Shown: positions 15,200-23,504, counted from the first letter of the stretch. The stretch is 34,547 nt of DNA from an uncultured Bacteroidales bacterium (GCA_900318465.1 ONKQ01000036.1:1-34547); one strand, 5' to 3'. Made by a program: numbers and translations. Notes: generated by a model not told the origin, from the letters alone.

Positions 15200-16152
15200 T
15201 AATTCTCCCATTCCCAAAGGCAAGCGGCTGAGACGAAACCAGCGCCGAAGGCACTCATAATAATCTTGTCGCCGGCCTTGATTTTGTTGTCTTTCAGCAT
15301 CTCGTCAAGCATAATCGGGATGCTGGCCGATGAGGTGTTGCCGTATTTCTCGATGATGGTAGGATACTTCTCCTCGGGGCCGCCAATGATGTGGCGAATG
15401 CCCTCTATGATGCGTTTGTTGGCCTGATGCAGCAAGAACCAGTCGATGTCGTTGTGGGTCAAATGGTTGTAGTCCAACACGTTTTGAATGTCCTTGGCCG
15501 ACTCAGTGACGGCGGTCTTGAACAATTCCTTGCCTTTCATCACAAGAGGCTGACCTTTGGTATAGTGTTGTTCAAAAGGTGTGGTCTCCATGCCGCGCTC
15601 GTAATAAAGCACGTCGCGGTCGGAGATCATGGTGAGCTTCACGTCCTTGAAGGCGGTGCCTTCGGTGAGCACCACTGCGCCGGCACCGTCGCCAAACAAC
15701 ACGCTACAGTCTCTTTCGTGCCAATCGCAGTATTTGGTGGGCTCTTCCGCGCACACAATCAAAATATTCTTGGCGTGACCCGCCTTAATCATGCTGTCGG
15801 CAAGCATCAGGGCGTTGACAAAACCGGCACAAGCCACGTTGATGTCGAGGCCCGCGCAGGTGACGCCAATGCGTTTTTGGATGATGCAGCTCAGTCCTGG
15901 GGTGACGTGTTGGTTCGCCACATTCGAGACCAACAGGAAATCTATCTGGTCGGTACGAAGCCCCGAGGCTTGGATAGCCTTGTTAGCGGCTTCAACGGCC
16001 AAGTCATATAAAGATTCGGTTGATAATAGGTGTCGCGCTTGGATTCCCGTGCGGGAAGAGATCCAAGCGTCGTTTGTGTCCAAAAAGGTGGCCAAGTCGT
16101 CGTTGGTTACCGTAAGTTTCGGCAATGCGCTTCCTGTTCCAATGATTTTCAT
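15199..16152 (-). CDS. fabH: 3-oxoacyl-[ACP] synthase III (FabH)
   Basis: Starting at 16152 (MKIIGTGSALP) the protein has 317 residues, the normal length of FabH. The catalytic triad is C108 (NVACAGFVNAL), H242 (LLHQANKRI) and N272 (YGNTSSASIP). It starts fatty-acid synthesis by condensing an acyl-CoA primer with malonyl-ACP. The frame stays open upstream to 16368, but that extension matches nothing in the family and includes the -7 promoter element at 16206-16213, so the shorter start is right. It is the first gene of the fab operon and so may set its expression level. Confidence 0.94.
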   Translation of the reverse strand: MKIIGTGSALPKLTVTNDDLATFLDTNDAWISSRTGIQARHLLSTESLYDLAVEAANKAIQASGLRTDQIDFLLVSNVANQHVTPGLSCIIQKRIGVTCAGLDINVACAGFVNALMLADSMIKAGHAKNILIVCAEEPTKYCDWHERDCSVLFGDGAGAVVLTEGTAFKDVKLTMISDRDVLYYERGMETTPFEQHYTKGQPLVMKGKELFKTAVTESAKDIQNVLDYNHLTHNDIDWFLLHQANKRIIEGIRHIIGGPEEKYPTIIEKYGNTSSASIPIMLDEMLKDNKIKAGDKIIMSAFGAGFVSAACLWEWEN

Positions 16153-16205
16153 TTCGATTCGGTTAAAAGGTTGATACTCGTTTTCGATTTTGATTAAAAA
16201 CGCCG

Positions 16206-16213
16206 CAAAAGTA
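16206..16213 (-). promoter_or_regulatory. -7 promoter element of the fab operon
   Basis: On the minus strand TACTTTTG matches TAnnTTTG, 54 nt before the fabH ATG. The -33 box is not clear. Confidence 0.55.
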
Positions 16214-16368
16214 CAGCATCGTGTCAAGCTGTGTGGAAAATGTGTCCAAAACGGGAAAAATGTGGCGAAAATCCCGTATTTGGGGTGAAATTCTGGGATT
16301 TTTGGGGTGAAAAATGAAGGTTTTTGACAAGGGTCGAGTTGACGTTTTGCCCTAAAACTGTCCAACAC

Positions 16369-16559
16369 TGGATGAAAATTTGTTGCAAATTCGTTGTTAC
16401 GAGGTGAGTAACGTTTGGCTCCTGGGCGTAGAGCCTATGTTCATGTTCAAGAGGTTTTATATCATCCTCTTTTGGCTGCAACATTGGTGAATAAGAGTAA
16501 AATTAAGAAGAGATTTTGAAATAAACCCGACACTTTTTATTCAATTCATAAAAATTGAT
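16369..16559. other. Noncoding gap, left edge of the AT-rich island
   Basis: I see no convincing gene here. A small hairpin (AAGAGG at 16449-16454 with CCTCTT at 16466-16471) is present. Base composition changes from balanced to AT-rich near 16480, which may mark the boundary of the acquired block to the right. Confidence 0.4.
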
Positions 16560-16567
16560 TATTTTTG
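16560..16567 (+). promoter_or_regulatory. -7 promoter element of the NurA-HerA operon
   Basis: TATTTTTG is a full TAnnTTTG match, 26 nt before the first ATG of the small leading gene. No clear -33 TTG is seen at the usual distance. Confidence 0.6.
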
Positions 16568-16593
16568 TAACCACAAACAACGTGATTTGTCCA

Positions 16594-16833
16594 ATGATGG
16601 CACAATATAAAATGGCATCTCGAAAGGGAATATTAAATATTAAAGATGCTCAAGTCTATGAAAAATGGATGTACCTTTTTTGGTTCACTGGTAACGAACC
16701 AATTAGACAATAAGATATTTTTAAGGACGATAAACAATGCCAAACCGATAAGTTATTATATTTGCAGGTTCTAAAAGCAATTCGATGTAATGAGTTATTC
16801 AAAATGTGTTTATTTGATAAATGGGAGAACTAA
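16594..16833 (+). pseudogene. Small leading gene of the NurA-HerA operon, interrupted by in-frame TAA
   Basis: From ATG 16594 a frame runs 39 codons (MMAQYKMASRKGILNIKDAQ..., ending FTGNEPIRQ) to TAA at 16711-16713. The same frame then stays open for another 39 codons (DIFKDDKQCQTDKLLYLQVL..., ending MCLFDKWEN) to TAA at 16831-16833. That second stop overlaps the start of the nuclease gene (ATG 16821) by 13 nt, the spacing expected of a coupled upstream gene. The whole would be a 79-codon, mostly helical protein of no family I recognise. A CAA-to-TAA mutation would explain the break; readthrough or sequencing error are alternatives. The 39-residue front part could also be made alone. Confidence 0.55.
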
Positions 16834-17990
16834 TACAATATATTGCAAATGAAACCGATGGCAAGGCTTTTGGTTCGTTTAAGTACGGTTATGATAATGA
16901 CCCGCAAATGCGGATACCATATGAAGAACAAGATTTGCCCATTATGCCCAAACAGTATGCAGAGAGTTTGAAAATACCCAAAACAAGGGATATGACAGCA
17001 ATGGCGCAACAATTAAGCAAATATCCACCACTGTTTCATTACTTTTTGGATGGTTCGCGTATGGTGTATAAAGTGGATGATATACAATATGACAAGAAAG
17101 TATATCCACTAGTTGCTGGTCAGATTTCTGTAGCATGTTGCGAACGCATTATGCAAGCAGATGGCATTTCTTTTGGTTCGTTTCAACATGTAGAGGAGGA
17201 GACATATTCTGTGTTGGCGTTGCCGACCGCCGCCAATTCAAGGGGCATAGATTCTGGCGTTTTCTTCCGCAATTTGTGTAACAAAATCAATGAATCACAA
17301 CCTGCAAAACGTAAAGGCATAAGAATTCAAAAGGTATTGGTTTATGCTTCTAGCCAACAAGATGGCTCTTTTGACAAGTTGGCCACTGCACGAATACAAG
17401 ATGAAATGGTGGATTGTGAAAAGAAAATTGTTGCGACACTTGTTGCTCAACACAAACTCACTCCAGATAGTTATTTGATAAAAGATGGCTCTTTGCAGTA
17501 TAAAACAATCAAAACGGGTGATTTTGGCGAAATGAAAAAAATACGTGCCAATTATCAACGTGTGGTTGGAGTCAGCAAAATGTTTAATCCTAATCTGATG
17601 CGAAACAATAAAGGACAAAGCATTGCTGCAGAGATTGCCAATCTGTCGTTGTTTCATCGCACACCAGCAATAATGTGGGAACCTGATCCTGCCTTCTGTG
17701 AAGCCAATTTTGCTATTTGGTATGTACGAGTTCGTGAGCGCGAAAAGACGGCTACACCATATTCCGGCATATTGAAAATTGAGAAAATGTTGATGACAGG
17801 AGAAGAAGCAGAACACGGACTGCAGACAGATGAAGTGGATATGATTACTGCCAACATCATCAACGAGCGCAATCCCGTCTGTTATGGCAAGGATGCACGT
17901 TGGGCTAATCACCTTTACCCAATATATATGACGGAAAGTTACTGCAAGAGTAAATTTAAAAGCGAATACTATTTCTTAAACATATTCTGA
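16821..17990 (+). CDS. nurA: NurA-like nuclease
   Basis: The 389-residue protein has the spaced motifs of the NurA nuclease family: an early acidic site FLDGS (D77), a second LIKDGSLQY (D222), VVGVSKMF (248-255), and a C-terminal HLYPIYMTESY (364-374). NurA proteins are Mn-dependent nucleases with an RNase H-like core that work as a ring with the HerA ATPase in DNA end resection or, in bacteria, in anti-phage defence. A herA-like gene begins 1 nt after this stop, which supports the call strongly. The N-terminal 60 residues are not recognisable. The start overlaps the damaged small gene by 13 nt. The gene is clearly AT-richer than the fab operon next to it. The nuclease identity rests on motifs only. 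Confidence 0.78.
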   Translation: MGELIQYIANETDGKAFGSFKYGYDNDPQMRIPYEEQDLPIMPKQYAESLKIPKTRDMTAMAQQLSKYPPLFHYFLDGSRMVYKVDDIQYDKKVYPLVAGQISVACCERIMQADGISFGSFQHVEEETYSVLALPTAANSRGIDSGVFFRNLCNKINESQPAKRKGIRIQKVLVYASSQQDGSFDKLATARIQDEMVDCEKKIVATLVAQHKLTPDSYLIKDGSLQYKTIKTGDFGEMKKIRANYQRVVGVSKMFNPNLMRNNKGQSIAAEIANLSLFHRTPAIMWEPDPAFCEANFAIWYVRVREREKTATPYSGILKIEKMLMTGEEAEHGLQTDEVDMITANIINERNPVCYGKDARWANHLYPIYMTESYCKSKFKSEYYFLNIF

Positions 17991-17991
17991 T

Positions 17992-19653
17992 ATGGAAACT
18001 ATCGGTAAAATCATCGCCACAGAAAAGTTACCTTCTACTATTGAGGAGTTTACTTTTTGGACTAATAAGGAACGCAAACTCAAACCATTTGATGTGGTTG
18101 TTGTAGAACACCACATTGATAATTCAAAAACTTTTGGAGTTGTAGAAGAAATTGCACACATAACCGATGCACCAAGTCCATTGGCGGGTTTTATTTCAAG
18201 TGATTTTGGGCAAGTTGATTCCACTTCATACACCGACCGCATTGGTATGAACTATGTAAAATGCAAAGTAGTTGGTAATTCTGCCAACATTTACATTCCT
18301 GTTACCGAAGGCAGTATAGTACGACTGGCATCACAGTCGGAGATAATGGAAGCATTAGGTCTTAACGATGTAAAGAATCCTGTTCCTGCTGGATACATCC
18401 AGATGTATGACGGTACGGAACAGCAGATTTTGCCAGTACATTTCAATTCACATTTCCTCATTGGTCCCGAAGGAGCGCATTTGAATATTTCTGGCATGTC
18501 AGGCTTGGCTTCCAAGACATCATACACAATGTTTTTGTTGAAAGCGTTGCAAGACACCACTCAAAAACGTAAAGAAGAATCAGTGGCATTTATTCTGATG
18601 AATGTGAAAGGAACAGACTTATTATCTATTGATCAAAAGAACGCAAAGCAGGATGAATTAGATGAAATACAACCAATATATGATATTTTGGGCTTGGAAA
18701 TGAAACCATTTCAACATGTTACTTATTATTATCCATATTCATCAAATGCTACGCTCTATACTTACGAAAAGAAAAATCGAATAGAAAGTCGTGTAAAAAA
18801 ACAGCAAGCGTTTCAATTTAAATATCTTTTTGAAACACCAGAAGATAAAGAGTGTTTAGAGTTGCTTTTTGCTAATGTTGATGACCCGAACGATACTATT
18901 GATGCGATAATCAGCTATATCATAGCGGGTAATGGGGCTTTCCGTAATGTTGAAACATGGGAGGATTTTCGTACAACACTATCAGAACAAGCCAATTCGT
19001 CAGTAACAGATAAAAAAGGTCAAAAAAATGAAATACCTGTAGTCAGTTGGCGTAAATTTTATCGACTATTCAATAAATGCTATCAAAAGAACCAACAAAT
19101 GTTCACTAATAGTTTGGGAAATTCGGGTATTCGATTGCGCGATAAAATTGCTGACATTAAAGGAAATGAGGTAATGGTAATAGATATAGCCAAGTTGGAT
19201 GATGAATCAAAGGGATTTGTTTTTGGTGATGTTATGCATGCGGTTAATGAATTGAAAATGAGTTCAGAACGGGAAGACATACCTGATCATATTATTATTT
19301 TTATTGACGAGTTGAATAAATATGCGTCAAACGATGCTCCCAAATCATCACCTATTTTAAGACAGTTACTTGAAATTACGGAGCGAGGCCGTTCATCTGG
19401 AATAGTACTCTTTGGCGCAGAACAGTTTGTTAGCGATATACACAAACGAGTTAAAGGTAATTGTGCTACACAAGCATTTGGACGTACAAATGCGATAGAA
19501 ATAACAAAGGATGATTTCCGTTTTATTCCACAAGTTTATAAAACAATGTTGACTCGTCTAAAACAAGGTGAATATATAATACAGAATCCTGTATTCCGTT
19601 CACTTTTGAATATTAAATTCCCCAAACCAATTTATAAATACTACAACGAATAA
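17992..19653 (+). CDS. herA: HerA-like DNA-pumping ATPase with variant P-loop
   Basis: The 553-residue protein has an N-terminal beta-barrel (HAS-barrel-like, about 30-110, motif FDVVVVEHHIDNSKTFGVVEE), then the HerA/FtsK-type ATPase core. Walker B is clear: IIIFIDELNK (434-443, D439, E440). ITERGRSSG (462-470) and LFGAEQFVSDIHKRV with QAFGRTNAIEI (472-504) match HerA sensor and arginine-finger regions. The P-loop reads SGMSGLASKTS (167-177), in which the usual Gly before Lys is Ser and the spacing is one residue longer than GxxxxGK. HerA hexamers pump DNA into a partner nuclease ring. A helical insert (about 255-375) interrupts the core. The stop shares a base with the next ATG. Confidence 0.82.
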   Translation: METIGKIIATEKLPSTIEEFTFWTNKERKLKPFDVVVVEHHIDNSKTFGVVEEIAHITDAPSPLAGFISSDFGQVDSTSYTDRIGMNYVKCKVVGNSANIYIPVTEGSIVRLASQSEIMEALGLNDVKNPVPAGYIQMYDGTEQQILPVHFNSHFLIGPEGAHLNISGMSGLASKTSYTMFLLKALQDTTQKRKEESVAFILMNVKGTDLLSIDQKNAKQDELDEIQPIYDILGLEMKPFQHVTYYYPYSSNATLYTYEKKNRIESRVKKQQAFQFKYLFETPEDKECLELLFANVDDPNDTIDAIISYIIAGNGAFRNVETWEDFRTTLSEQANSSVTDKKGQKNEIPVVSWRKFYRLFNKCYQKNQQMFTNSLGNSGIRLRDKIADIKGNEVMVIDIAKLDDESKGFVFGDVMHAVNELKMSSEREDIPDHIIIFIDELNKYASNDAPKSSPILRQLLEITERGRSSGIVLFGAEQFVSDIHKRVKGNCATQAFGRTNAIEITKDDFRFIPQVYKTMLTRLKQGEYIIQNPVFRSLLNIKFPKPIYKYYNE

Positions 19654-21212
19654 TGGCACGAATAGGAAAAAATGTACTTGAGTCGTTGACTCGCAGCATG
19701 TATGCTGATAGCAAATGTGTATATCGTGAGTATATACAGAACGCTGCCGATCAGATAGATGCGGCAAAAGAGGTCCACCCTGAATATGAATACAATGTGT
19801 ACGTAACCATTGATAAACAGAATCGTACTATTATTATTGAAGATAATGCCACTGGTGTAATGGCAAATAAAGTCCAAGAGTTGCTTATAGATGTGGCTCG
19901 TTCGGACAAAGAACGTGGAGTTAATAAAGGCTTCCGAGGCATTGGCCGTTTGGGAGGTTTGGCGTATTGCAAAACACTCAAATTTGAAACTTCATATTTT
20001 GACGAAGATGTTGTTTCAACTGTAATATGGGATGCTGTACGCTTGAATCATATTCTTGATGACGACAATGATGATAGTGATGCAGGTGATGTTATAGATA
20101 CTATTACGAAGGTTTCGTCGCAAAAAAACGATACAATCAGAGATAAGCACTATTTTAAGGTCATTATGGAAGATGTTACAGATGAAAAGCTGCTGAATGA
20201 AAAAGATGTTCGTGACTATCTTTCTATGGTTGCACCAGTAGATTATTCAAATCATTTTGTGTATCGTTCTGAGATATACAAATTTATGGAGAAACATAAT
20301 TTGCATTTAGATTGTTATAATATATTTGTTGGTTATAATCAGATTTTCAAAGATTATTCAATGACCATTTATGACCCCAAAGGGCAGGAAGAGGATAAGG
20401 TTACTGGGGTGGAGTTTTGGTATGAAGAGAATTCCAAGAGCGCTCCAATGTATTGGGGCTGGTATTCAATTTCAAGTTTGAAAGGTATTCTTTCTAAATC
20501 AAACAACGCTCGAAATATCCGATTGCGTTGTGAGAATATACAATTAGGTGACGAAACGGCTTGTTATCGTTTAATGCCAACAGGTGATAAGGCTCGGTTT
20601 GTTAGATATTTCTTCGGTGAAATTAATGTGTTGCCAACAAGTAAACTGGTACCAAATTCACAGCGTGATTATTTGAGAGAAGATGAAGGGTTGAAAGAAT
20701 TTGAAAACAATGTTGAGGAAAAGTTGTTGCAACTTGAAAAGCTTTGTTATTCTGCATCAGGTGCAAGAAAAACAGATAAAACAATTCGAGATACAGGAAA
20801 AAAAGAAGTAGTAATAAAGGAAAAGCTCAAAAAAGGGGTTACAAGCGACGCTCAAAGGCAACAACTTGAAAAAGAATTGAAAAAAGCACAAGAAGAAAAA
20901 TCGAAAGCCTGTAAAAAACTGAATGAGATAAAACAAAAATGGGAAGAAGAAAACAACCCGTTGTCACGTATGTTTTCTCCTGTTGGCATTCAAGTGCCAC
21001 AAACAAAGACGGAGTCTGAAAAGCAAATAACAATTGCTTCTGAATCTGTTGTTTATACTCAGTTACGTACTGATGGTGAGAAATATCAAAAATATACTCC
21101 GCAAGAGAAGAAACTCATACTATCTATTTACGGCGTTATTGAAAAGTCATTGAACAATGAGAAAGAACGGGAAGCGTTGATTGACAAAATTGAAGAGGAA
21201 ATTACCAAATGA
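19653..21212 (+). CDS. Hsp90/GHKL-type ATPase with coiled-coil tail
   Basis: The 519-residue protein has the Bergerat ATP-binding fold: N-box YREYIQNAADQ (E27, N30, D33), G1 box EDNATG (63-68) and a lid GFRGIGRLGG (93-102). The spacing and the REYIQNA motif match Hsp90/HtpG-like proteins rather than histidine kinases. A middle region (about 200-345) with NARNIRLRCENIQLGD and LVPNSQRDYLRED resembles the Hsp90 middle domain. A Lys/Glu-rich coiled coil (about 385-432) and a short helical C-terminus follow in place of the HtpG dimer domain. It may act as an ATP-gated clamp or sensor. Its 1-nt overlap with herA and 4-nt overlap with the radical SAM gene suggest it is part of one complex or pathway. 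Confidence 0.8.
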   Translation: MARIGKNVLESLTRSMYADSKCVYREYIQNAADQIDAAKEVHPEYEYNVYVTIDKQNRTIIIEDNATGVMANKVQELLIDVARSDKERGVNKGFRGIGRLGGLAYCKTLKFETSYFDEDVVSTVIWDAVRLNHILDDDNDDSDAGDVIDTITKVSSQKNDTIRDKHYFKVIMEDVTDEKLLNEKDVRDYLSMVAPVDYSNHFVYRSEIYKFMEKHNLHLDCYNIFVGYNQIFKDYSMTIYDPKGQEEDKVTGVEFWYEENSKSAPMYWGWYSISSLKGILSKSNNARNIRLRCENIQLGDETACYRLMPTGDKARFVRYFFGEINVLPTSKLVPNSQRDYLREDEGLKEFENNVEEKLLQLEKLCYSASGARKTDKTIRDTGKKEVVIKEKLKKGVTSDAQRQQLEKELKKAQEEKSKACKKLNEIKQKWEEENNPLSRMFSPVGIQVPQTKTESEKQITIASESVVYTQLRTDGEKYQKYTPQEKKLILSIYGVIEKSLNNEKEREALIDKIEEEITK

Positions 21213-23227
21213 ATCGCAAGGTTTTACTTATAGAACCTAATTATAAGAACAAATTTCCGCCAATCGGGTTAATGAAAATTGCTACATATTTTCGTTTGCG
21301 TGGCGATGATGTCATTTTCTTTAAAGGAGAACTTAAAGATTTCTTGCTTAATTGGCTTACGGGTTTATGTGTTGACAAGTTAGCGTCTATTGATGACTCT
21401 ATCAATTGGAGATTGAAAGGCGATAAAATAAAGCGGTATATAAAAACTGGCAAACGGGAGGATTATGATGCAATACATGTAGAAAAATCAAGTTTCGCAG
21501 TGTTGCTTTACCCTTGGTTTGACCAATACCGCAAAGAATTCCGTTCAGGCAAGTTGTCCAAAGAATCAAAGTTTGATTTTGTCGGAGTTACTACTTTGTT
21601 TACTTTCTATTGGGACATAACAATAAAAACAATAGAATTTGCAAAAACGTTAGTCAAAGACATTAGCAAATTACAAGTTGGTGGCGTGTTGGCATCCATT
21701 CAACCTGATGAGATTTATGAGGCAACAGGCATTAAACCACATTGTGGCACACTTCATTCAAAAGGTGACATAGACCCTGATAATCCGTATATTATTGATG
21801 AATTGCCACTTGATTATTCTATTTTAGACGAAATAGATTATGTTTACCCTGACAATAATGCCTATTTCAGCTATACCACCCGTGGTTGTATTCGCAAATG
21901 TGCCTTCTGTGCCGTACGAACCCTAGAACCACATTATGTGGACCATATTCCGCTCAAGGAACGTATAGAACGCACTCGCAAGCTATACGGAGAGCAGCAG
22001 AATCTGCTTTTAATGGATAATAATGTAATGGCATCAAAACAATTCATGCAGATTATCCAGGATATTAAAGATTGTGGCTTCGCGGCAGGAAGTAAATATA
22101 TTGAAACAAACCAGTATGATTTGGCAATTCGCAATTTGCGACTGCACTTGAATGACCGTGCTTATATTCGCAAAGCTTTCAAGCTCTTGCAGGAGCTAAA
22201 TGATATGAAACGTTTTTCAGAAGATGAGCGTACTGAAATATACGCAGTACGAGACAAGTTCGGTTTGTTGTCGTTAGATACATGTACGCGTGATGCTTTG
22301 TTACAATCATATCACTTTTTTGCTTCTTATTTTACAAAACGATATTCAAGCATAAAAGGTAAGCAGAGAATAATAGATTTCAATCAGGGTGTAGATGCTC
22401 GCTTATTTACAGAAGAGATTGTTACTGCGTTAAGTGGAATAGCTATTCGACCTTTGCGTATTGCATTTGACAACATTAAGACAAAGCCTAAATATTTGAA
22501 AGCCATAAAATTGAGTGTCGATCATGGCTTAAAAGACTTTTCAAATTACCTGCTTTATAACTATACTGATAGACCAGATGACTTGTACGAGCGTTTGAGA
22601 ATCAATGTGGATTTGTGCGAAAAATACGATGTAAGCATTTATTCTTTCCCAATGAAATACCATCCGATTCGAGGTGAACACAGCCATGACCGTGATTATA
22701 TTGGTGAGAATTGGAATAGAAAATACATTCGTGCCATTCAAGCAGTATTGAACAGCACAAAAGGAAAAATTGGACGAGGAATATCTTTTTTTAAGAAGGC
22801 ATTTGGAGAAAATCTTGAAGAATATCACAAATTACTTGATATGCCTGAAACGATGATTATCTACCGCTATTTCTTTGAGTGGCTTGGCGATGAAAAAGGC
22901 ATTAGAAAAGCAAAGGAGATTTTGGGGCATAGTATGAAAAGCATTTCTACTCAAGCATGGTGGGAGTGTTACAACGAATGTAAAAATACGCTGTCTGAGG
23001 AATTGTGGGAAGAAGTACTCAAGTGTATTCATAAAAATGACTTTGAGGAGAATAATCATTTTACAAATCCTTTAGTTGTTAAGCTTATTTCGTTCTATGA
23101 GAATAATAGAAAAGCCATAATTGACCCTGATACAGAACTATATAGAATGAAGTTGGAATATGATAAAAGCCCTACCCTTGAGTTAAAAAAACATAATAAG
23201 AATGATGAAAGAATTGTGAATTATTAG
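21209..23227 (+). CDS. Large radical SAM protein of the NurA-HerA operon
   Basis: The 672-residue protein begins with a B12-binding-like Rossmann part (NRKVLLIEPNYKNKFPPIGL, 2-21; VGVTTLFTFYWD about 125-136), as in the B12-binding-type radical SAM group. The cluster ligands are C227, C231 and C234 in TRGCIRKCAFC. LLLMDNNVMAS (266-276) fits the second core strand, and IDFNQGVDARL a later one; an insert of roughly 80-90 residues lies between them. The C-terminal 170 residues are helical and unknown. It should use S-adenosylmethionine to start radical chemistry, but the substrate is unknown; a nucleic acid, nucleotide or partner protein is possible. The ATG overlaps the stop of the Hsp90-like gene by 4 nt (ATGA). 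It is the last gene of the operon. Confidence 0.82.
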   Translation: MNRKVLLIEPNYKNKFPPIGLMKIATYFRLRGDDVIFFKGELKDFLLNWLTGLCVDKLASIDDSINWRLKGDKIKRYIKTGKREDYDAIHVEKSSFAVLLYPWFDQYRKEFRSGKLSKESKFDFVGVTTLFTFYWDITIKTIEFAKTLVKDISKLQVGGVLASIQPDEIYEATGIKPHCGTLHSKGDIDPDNPYIIDELPLDYSILDEIDYVYPDNNAYFSYTTRGCIRKCAFCAVRTLEPHYVDHIPLKERIERTRKLYGEQQNLLLMDNNVMASKQFMQIIQDIKDCGFAAGSKYIETNQYDLAIRNLRLHLNDRAYIRKAFKLLQELNDMKRFSEDERTEIYAVRDKFGLLSLDTCTRDALLQSYHFFASYFTKRYSSIKGKQRIIDFNQGVDARLFTEEIVTALSGIAIRPLRIAFDNIKTKPKYLKAIKLSVDHGLKDFSNYLLYNYTDRPDDLYERLRINVDLCEKYDVSIYSFPMKYHPIRGEHSHDRDYIGENWNRKYIRAIQAVLNSTKGKIGRGISFFKKAFGENLEEYHKLLDMPETMIIYRYFFEWLGDEKGIRKAKEILGHSMKSISTQAWWECYNECKNTLSEELWEEVLKCIHKNDFEENNHFTNPLVVKLISFYENNRKAIIDPDTELYRMKLEYDKSPTLELKKHNKNDERIVNY

Positions 23228-23298
23228 ATTGTCAAATAGTGAGTTCAGATTGTTTTTATTCATGGCTCCGAAGGGGCGGTAATAGTACTACCTGCTGT

Positions 23299-23415
23299 TT
23301 ATGTGTTCCAAAATGGAACATGAGCCAAATTTTTGTGGATGAAGTTGATGCTGTAGCCTTCCTCCAACATCTTCATGTACTTCAATTGCTCTTCATAATT
23401 GTGTCTTTTTGGCAT
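23299..23415 (-). pseudogene. Remnant of a transposase N-terminus
   Basis: On the minus strand a 38-codon frame starts MPKRHNYEEQLKYMKMLEEG and continues YSINFIHKNLAHVPF before a stop. The front part resembles the N-terminal helix-turn-helix of IS3-type OrfA proteins, which then breaks off. No further transposase sequence or clear terminal repeats are seen. A GTTCCA-AAA-TGGAAC palindrome (23304-23318) lies at the break point. It sits just after the last gene of the acquired operon and may be a scar of past insertion or deletion. Confidence 0.5.
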
Positions 23416-23421
23416 AATAAA

Positions 23422-23455
23422 AACCCCGAAAGTTTTTTGTCCAACTTTCGGGGTT
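23422..23455 (-). terminator. Intrinsic terminator of the export operon
   Basis: AACCCCGAAAGTT (23422-23434) and AACTTTCGGGGTT (23443-23455) form a perfect 13-bp stem. On the minus strand it is followed by TTTATTATG, so it ends the minus-strand operon about 50 nt after its last stop codon. Confidence 0.8.
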
Positions 23456-23504
23456 CAGTTCAATTTGACGCACCCTCTTTTTCATTTTCCTCAAGAGGCA
23501 TAAC

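Noticed and set aside
15049-15231. Open frame with repeating His-Ser-Phe-Ile-like sequence
   Set aside because: It is generated by the 14-bp tandem repeat, which stays open by chance, and has no coding features.
16224-16484. An 86-codon open frame on the minus strand upstream of fabH
   Set aside because: Its sequence looks random, it runs past the -7 element of the fab operon and it has no recognisable motif.
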